DNA from: an uncultured Prevotella sp.
GTDB taxonomy: Bacteria; Bacteroidota; Bacteroidia; Bacteroidales; Bacteroidaceae
Assembly (NCBI GenBank): GCA_946625715.1
Contig: CAMOTK010000045.1
Span: forward strand, 1 to 11,218
Length of the DNA: 11,218 bases
Direction of reading: 5' to 3'
Numbering within the stretch: the first letter of the stretch is position 1; every line of letters starts with the position of its first letter. The notes beneath the pieces were generated by a model. It was not told the DNA's origin, ran no database searches, and worked only from the letters and a program-made list of their open reading frames with translations. Positions 8,801-11,218 of the stretch are shown in pieces. The position numbers and the translations under genes are program-made.

Positions 8801-9209
8801 GCAGGTCGTACCTCGAGTTCTCCTGCGAGTTCATGGGGCTCACTTTCCAGGTGAACTGCAGCTGGTAGGTGTCGTTGAGGTCGAGCTCGGGGGTGAGCAG
8901 AATCTCTTCGCGCGGACCTACACCGTCGGCTTTGGGATCAGATGTTACGGGCGCATCGCAGGCTGCCGTGCAGGCGCCGGTGATGGTGGGCCCCGTTTGT
9001 GATTCAGGGTCGGAATAATAGTTGTGCCAGTTATAGCCGGCGTTCGAGCCGCTATAGCTGTTCACGGTGGTCCAGCCTTCGCCAGCGGCCACCTTCTTAG
9101 TTATCCGTTCTGTACTGCCAGTCTCGAAACCTTCGTCGAGAATGGTTTGCGCACTTGCCTGCAATCCCAGCAGGCTGACAAGTGCCATTGAAAGTAGTGT
9201 TCTTTTCAT
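5823..9209 (-). CDS. Large T9SS-sorted surface protein with four choice-of-anchor J modules
   Basis: 1128 residues. I place the start at 9209: this ATG opens a proper signal peptide (MKRTLLSMALVSLLGLQASA|Q). An in-frame ATG at 9278 would add 23 residues lying across the promoter-like box, so it is unlikely. Domains: jelly-roll J module 22-216 (ILDEGFETG, LLTPELDL, VWLDDVKV), proline linker 217-226, Hydin/choice-of-anchor D domain 227-322, J module 328-475 (GWRNNGWSQSNA, LRSPMLDL), Fn3 domain 481-574 (LTWGPALFAKGYKVYVG, YKWKIVAYND), J module 579-762 (LTSPEFSLP, ALDNIVIDG), second anchor-D-like domain 766-866, J module 869-1062 (NDWLIS, WNHYTADLSAYAGKK, AFFDDFTF), then a type A sorting domain 1080-1128 (VTVYTLGGVQV, LDKGVYVVKV, RIVRK). 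No catalytic motif is seen; a binding or adhesin role is inferred from the modules. It is the first gene of the minus-strand operon. A C8 run at 8550-8557 lies in the linker codons. Confidence 0.9.
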   Translation of the reverse strand: MKRTLLSMALVSLLGLQASAQTILDEGFETGSTERITKKVAAGEGWTTVNSYSGSNAGYNWHNYYSDPESQTGPTITGACTAACDAPVTSDPKADGVGPREEILLTPELDLNDTYQLQFTWKVSPMNSQENSRYDLQVRVVEDGNLQSAETVFSIQDENMLRESGVTVFPITTWDQHISKVDLSDWKGKKVKLAFVYKLFTTSANIVWLDDVKVSKFTPPTGPKPSVSLDRYDFKSLYIGEKLYSDVIRLTNVGKNGLQITSVDFPAGVGTNVDFSKVNLRTYEYVDFQLTYTAAMTSVASGNAVIHTNGGDITIAFSATKELVPDGSMLETFNDYFPPAGWRNNGWSQSNAAIEGDASVYCGGGFSASYLRSPMLDLTNGGKVTFTYYNQYDGESVPEYDIELQVSYDGGDNWTTKWKSDYQTGLNQLLTETVDLGTGTDESYIRWFYPAIESDDEGAYDHSNFTLDRVLLPKVVGMDAAPGKATLLTPANNAENVYPKNVVLTWGPALFAKGYKVYVGTNDGVNDLVEAVNVGDALTYTIPQVAYETTYKWKIVAYNDKGETASTTYRFTSQKDASVMEFPYSENFDACNKDNPVPGGWLSETTNQYAFAKWSPNNIYPYGGKGVSLAAGWMSAGSYSQLTSPEFSLPAEGKNMQISFVWGDEHPADLIVDQTGLLKKENVEGGNGKSEVVFEIFDGTDWKQAAYLSENYIKDSDGKKYWRNEVVDLTQYAGKKVQFRWTSRALGSGHDGAALDNIVIDGVVEDNVAYNKTEWNAGKVNYKKGTKSADITLLNTGKKTQKVKSVSFQTNQFQSSIAVGQEIAAGEGISFNLTFNGGEEAKAVTDEMTVEFESGLKSTFPVSGESLAKDVLYYAFEPNDLDYNWKTDFTMIDADKLTNHELGYYQTVVENDGTKYAFTQVTNNNTLMLAAISGNHTIAAAAPAAGGAANDWLISKQLYIGEGATFDFYGRNLGTTNTVFIGDNDLHRVTVLVSEAGNTDTNDFKVVMAETEMPYLDENKWNHYTADLSAYAGKKVYVALRHTTISANAMAFFDDFTFTHVLDAADPDGIQHISSDMSADAQVTVYTLGGVQVANGRGAALLKQLDKGVYVVKVSDGTQTKTQRIVRK
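8550..8557. repeat. G8/C8 homopolymer inside the 1128-residue surface-protein gene
   Basis: Eight G on the plus strand (C8 in the coding strand) encode part of Thr218-Pro219-Pro220 in the linker between the first J module and the first anchor-D domain. It is the longest G/C run I noticed in the window. The frame is intact as read here. Confidence 0.9.
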
Positions 9210-9244
9210 ATTAATATTAATTAAAAAAATTTCGCTATTACCGA

Positions 9245-9253
9245 GCAAAAGTA
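9245..9253 (-). promoter_or_regulatory. Bacteroidetes-type -7 box for the surface-protein operon
   Basis: On the minus strand this reads TACTTTTGC, a full match to the Bacteroidetes -7 consensus TAnnTTTG. It sits 35 nt upstream of the ATG at 9209, which would give a short A/T-rich leader of roughly 30 nt. No convincing -33 TTTG was found at the usual distance. Its position supports 9209 rather than 9278 as the start codon. Confidence 0.6.
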
Positions 9254-9335
9254 ATAAATTTTTAGAAAAGGTGTTCATTAATTTTCATATTTTTTTCAAA
9301 TTCGTATAAAAAACCATGTTTTTTGTTACATTTTT

Positions 9336-9368
9336 ATGCTAAAAAGCATACTTTTGTGATAAAAAGCA
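9336..9368. repeat. Short hairpin plus direct repeat TAAAAAGCA x2, 20 bp apart
   Basis: ATGCT-AAAA-AGCAT at 9336-9349 can form a 5-bp stem. The nonamer TAAAAAGCA occurs at 9340-9348 and again at 9360-9368, exactly 20 bp apart (about two helical turns). Both copies are followed by a T-run and GTG. The spacing on one DNA face would suit a dimeric regulator, but no known operator is recognised. Confidence 0.45.
9349..9357 (+). promoter_or_regulatory. Possible second upstream -7 box toward GH3
   Basis: The plus strand reads TACTTTTGT, again fitting TAnnTTTG, with a TTTG at 9322-9325 placed 23 nt upstream as a loose -33 candidate. It lies about 185 nt before the GH3 ATG and overlaps the small repeat cluster. 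In AT-rich DNA such matches arise easily, so it is only a candidate. Confidence 0.25.
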
Positions 9369-9512
9369 GTTTTTTGTGTGTGAATTACACAGTATCGCAG
9401 ACCCGTTACAATACACTCCCATCGGCGCCATACAACTATGCTCGTCGTTGCGTTTTACAGAACTTGAACTATTAAAAAACGTAATTTATGCGGCTATTAC
9501 AAGAGTTTTGTC

Positions 9513-9521
9513 TAATTTTGC
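9513..9521 (+). promoter_or_regulatory. Bacteroidetes-type -7 box for the GH3 gene
   Basis: The plus strand reads TAATTTTGC, a full match to TAnnTTTG, ending 21 nt before the GH3 ATG. The -33 region has only weak TTG-like sequence. The short A-rich leader without a Shine-Dalgarno sequence fits the phylum. Confidence 0.6.
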
Positions 9522-9542
9522 ACCAAATTCAATTCTACTGAA

Positions 9543-11039
9543 ATGGGATTAACAGGTATTGCAAGACAGATTTTCTCTTCTCGCTGGCGGCAGCTTGACC
9601 GCTACGACAATCAGGCAGCAGAACTGCAGCACGCGGTGCTGGCACATCTGATGCAGCGGGCGAAGAACACGGAATACGGACGGAACCACGACTTCGAAGG
9701 CATCAAGAGCTACGAACAGTTTGTGAAAAACGTGCCGGTGAACGACTACGAGTCGCTGAAAGACGACATCGACCGCATGCGCCAGGGCGAGACCGACGTG
9801 CTCTGGCCGGGACGCATCAAATGGTATGCCAAGTCGAGCGGCACCACCAATGACAAGTCGAAGTTCATACCCGTCAGCGCGGAAGGACTGAAGCGCATTC
9901 ACTATGCCGGCGGCACCGACTCGGTGGTGTGCTACCTCTACAACAACCCCAAGAGCAACATGTTTGGCGGCAAGGGCCTCATTCTGGGCGGCAGCCATAC
10001 GCCCAACTACAACCTGCCCGGCTCGCTCGTGGGCGACCTGAGCGCCATACTCATCGAGAACATCAACCCGGTGGTGAACCTCTTCCGCGTGCCGAAGAAG
10101 GAAACGGCCCTGCTGAGCGACTTCGAAATCAAGCGCGACCGCATTGCCCGCGAGGCTATGAACCGCAACGTGACCAACCTGTCGGGCGTGCCCTCGTGGA
10201 TGCTCTCCGTGCTGAACCGCGTGATGGAGCTCTCGGGCAAGACGCATCTGGAAGAGGTGTGGCCCAACCTCGAGGTGTTCTTCCACGGCGGCGTGGCCTT
10301 CACGCCCTACAGGGCCCAGTACCAGCAGCTCATCACCTCGCCAAACATGCACTACGAGGAGACCTACAACGCCAGCGAGGGCTTCTTCGGCGTGCAGAAC
10401 GACCTGACGGACAAGTCGATGCTGCTCATGATAGACTACGACGTGTTCTACGAGTTCCAGGAGATGGGCACCGACAACATCGTACCCCTTTGGGGCGTGG
10501 AGACGGGCAAGAACTATGCCATGCTCATCTCTACCTCGTGCGGTCTGTGGCGCTACATGATTGGCGACACCGTGACGTTCACGCAGAAGAATCCCTATAA
10601 GTTTGTCATCACCGGACGCACCAAGTACTTCATCAATGCCTTCGGCGAAGAACTCATACAGGACAACGCCGAACAAGGACTGGCCTACGCCTGCCAGCAG
10701 ACGGGCGCCAACGTGCTGGAGTACACGGCCGCACCGGTCTTCATGGACAGCAACGCCAAGTGTCGACACCAGTGGCTCATCGAGTTTGCCAAAGCGCCCG
10801 ACGACCTGCAGGCCTTCAGCGACGCCCTCGACCGCAAGCTGCAGGAGCTGAACAGCGACTACGAGGCCAAGCGCTACAAGGACATCACGCTGCAGCACCT
10901 GGAGGTGATTGTGGCCCGCAAGGACTTGTTCAACGACTGGCTGAAGCTGCGCGGCAAGCTGGGCGGACAGAACAAGGTGCCACGACTGAGCAACAGCCGC
11001 GAACACATTGAGCAGTTGCTCAAACTGAATGAGAAATGA
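9543..11039 (+). CDS. GH3 family acyl-adenylating / acyl-amido synthetase homologue
   Basis: 498 residues, cytoplasmic (no signal peptide or membrane segment), close to the usual size of bacterial GH3 proteins. GH3 proteins belong to the ANL adenylating superfamily. The plant members adenylate a carboxylic acid (indole acetate, jasmonate) and conjugate it to an amino acid; bacterial substrates are largely unknown. The motifs are intact: the P-loop-like SSGTT at 98-102, YNASEGFFG at 275-283 (adenine/ribose pocket), GLWRYMIGDT at 334-343, TGRTKYFINAFGEE at 357-370, and near the C-terminus GQNKVPR at 475-481, matching the conserved GQxKVPR of plant GH3s with its Lys. It is transcribed divergently from the surface-protein operon, 333 bp away, so nothing shows a shared role. 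A TAATTTTGC box sits 21 nt before the ATG. The last codons (Asn-Glu-Lys-stop) are made of the heptamer repeat that continues past the gene. I am sure of the family but not of the substrate. Confidence 0.95.
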   Translation: MGLTGIARQIFSSRWRQLDRYDNQAAELQHAVLAHLMQRAKNTEYGRNHDFEGIKSYEQFVKNVPVNDYESLKDDIDRMRQGETDVLWPGRIKWYAKSSGTTNDKSKFIPVSAEGLKRIHYAGGTDSVVCYLYNNPKSNMFGGKGLILGGSHTPNYNLPGSLVGDLSAILIENINPVVNLFRVPKKETALLSDFEIKRDRIAREAMNRNVTNLSGVPSWMLSVLNRVMELSGKTHLEEVWPNLEVFFHGGVAFTPYRAQYQQLITSPNMHYEETYNASEGFFGVQNDLTDKSMLLMIDYDVFYEFQEMGTDNIVPLWGVETGKNYAMLISTSCGLWRYMIGDTVTFTQKNPYKFVITGRTKYFINAFGEELIQDNAEQGLAYACQQTGANVLEYTAAPVFMDSNAKCRHQWLIEFAKAPDDLQAFSDALDRKLQELNSDYEAKRYKDITLQHLEVIVARKDLFNDWLKLRGKLGGQNKVPRLSNSREHIEQLLKLNEK

Positions 11040-11211
11040 AAATGAGGAATGAGAAATGAGGAATGAGAAATGAAAATGAAGAAATGTAGAAATGTAGTTA
11101 TGAGCCTGATGAAGAAAAATCGTCAATGGATGAAGAGACTGCACAGTGCAGCACGCTTCATTCCTTCATTTTCATTTCTCATTTCTCATTTCTCATTTCT
11201 CATTTTCATTT
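11034..11211. repeat. 53-bp imperfect inverted repeat made of AATGAGA/AATGAAA heptamers
   Basis: The left arm, 11034-11086, is a 7-bp-period array (AATGAGA, AATGAGG, AATGAAA). The right arm, 11159-11211, is its reverse complement over 53 positions with three differences. In a transcript running left to right, two of these would be G-U pairs and one an A-C mismatch. A 72-bp spacer (11087-11158) separates the arms. The array begins slightly earlier, inside the GH3 gene, whose last codons and stop are repeat units. It could act as a 3' mRNA structure or terminator, be a miniature repeat element, or be simple-sequence expansion; no poly-T tail typical of an intrinsic terminator follows. Confidence 0.85.
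11130..11161. repeat. Hairpin in the spacer of the heptamer inverted repeat
   Basis: CTGCAC-A-GTGCAG (11139-11151) is a perfect 6-bp inverted repeat with a single central base. It is flanked by ATGAAG (11130-11135) and CTTCAT (11156-11161), which extend the pairing across a 3x4 internal loop. The outer pairing overlaps the first 3 bases of the right long arm, so the two foldings partly compete. Confidence 0.6.
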
Positions 11212-11218
11212 TATTATC

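Larger units (their letters stand above)
9210..9542. promoter_or_regulatory. Divergent AT-rich intergenic region
   Basis: These 333 bp separate the start codons of the surface-protein operon (minus) and the GH3 gene (plus). The half nearest the operon is very AT-rich, with a palindrome TTAATATTAA (9211-9220) directly before the operon start codon. A small cluster of repeats lies at 9336-9368, and a less AT-rich stretch spans about 9390-9450. No gene is credible here; the only short frames encode about ten residues. Promoter-like boxes for both directions are listed separately. Confidence 0.7.

Noticed and set aside
5709..9002. A 1097-residue open frame on the plus strand, antisense to the 1128-residue gene
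   Set aside because: Its product is a low-complexity Val/Gly/His/Leu-rich string with no domain, signal or start context. It mirrors a GC-rich coding strand with few stop-forming codons on the opposite strand. The minus-strand frame has clear domains, so this is a shadow.
9210..9278. In-frame N-terminal extension of the 1128-residue protein to an ATG at 9278
   Set aside because: The extension is AT-rich, would bury the signal peptide behind 23 extra residues, and crosses the promoter-like box at 9245-9253.
9438..9467. A 9-codon frame (MLVVAFYRT) in the intergenic region
   Set aside because: It is too short, with no ribosome-binding or leader-peptide features.
9549..11144. A 531-residue minus-strand open frame opposite the GH3 gene
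   Set aside because: It shadows a gene with intact family motifs, and its N-terminal part is just the heptamer repeat read in reverse (Phe/Ser/His/Leu-rich).
11034..11211. CRISPR array
   Set aside because: The repeats are 7-bp units without unique spacers and are inverted, not direct with regular spacers.

Overview
The window looks like chromosomal DNA from a member of the Bacteroidales, probably Prevotellaceae. Four things point there: secreted proteins ending in type IX secretion (T9SS) type-A-like sorting domains, signal peptides cleaved just before a Gln (the Bacteroidetes 'Q-rule'), promoter boxes of the form TAnnTTTG, and A/T-rich leaders without Shine-Dalgarno sequences. Coding DNA is GC-rich from about 1457 to 11039 (one sampled 60-base row is 68% GC) and clearly poorer in GC in the first 1.4 kb (sampled rows 40-45%). 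The species cannot be named from this sequence alone.

Layout: 1-9209 is a single block of four genes on the minus strand, read from right to left. In transcription order they are: a 1128-residue multidomain protein with four jelly-roll 'choice-of-anchor J'/cleaved-adhesin modules (5823-9209); an 827-residue protein built from two copies of a regulatory-like/adhesin/Fn3-like cassette (3320-5803); a 619-residue protein with an Omp28-like, thioredoxin-fold-like region that has lost its CxxC (1457-3316); and the first 465 residues of a fourth secreted protein with a starch-binding-like N-terminal module (1-1397, cut by the window edge). Gaps are 19, 3 and 59 nt, so at least the first three genes look like one operon. 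All four have signal peptides, and the three complete ones end in T9SS-like sorting domains. The block therefore probably makes a set of cell-surface or released adhesin/binding proteins, in the style of the haemagglutinin/adhesin regions of Porphyromonas gingipains. No protease or other catalytic domain is recognisable in the set.

An AT-rich 333-bp divergent region (9210-9542) holds promoter-like boxes for both directions and a small cluster of repeats. To its right, on the plus strand, is a full-length GH3-family acyl-adenylate/acyl-amido synthetase homologue (9543-11039) with its adenylation motifs intact. Its stop codon lies inside a 7-bp repeat array that forms one arm of a near-perfect 53-bp inverted repeat (11034-11086 / 11159-11211), followed by the window end.

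The points most worth a second look are a C8 homopolymer in the linker of the 1128-residue surface protein (a possible phase-variation switch), the large heptamer inverted repeat fused to the 3' end of the GH3 gene, the CxxC-less Omp28-like protein, signs of module exchange between neighbouring adhesin genes, and the composition break at the fourth gene. No RNA gene, insertion sequence or CRISPR array was seen.
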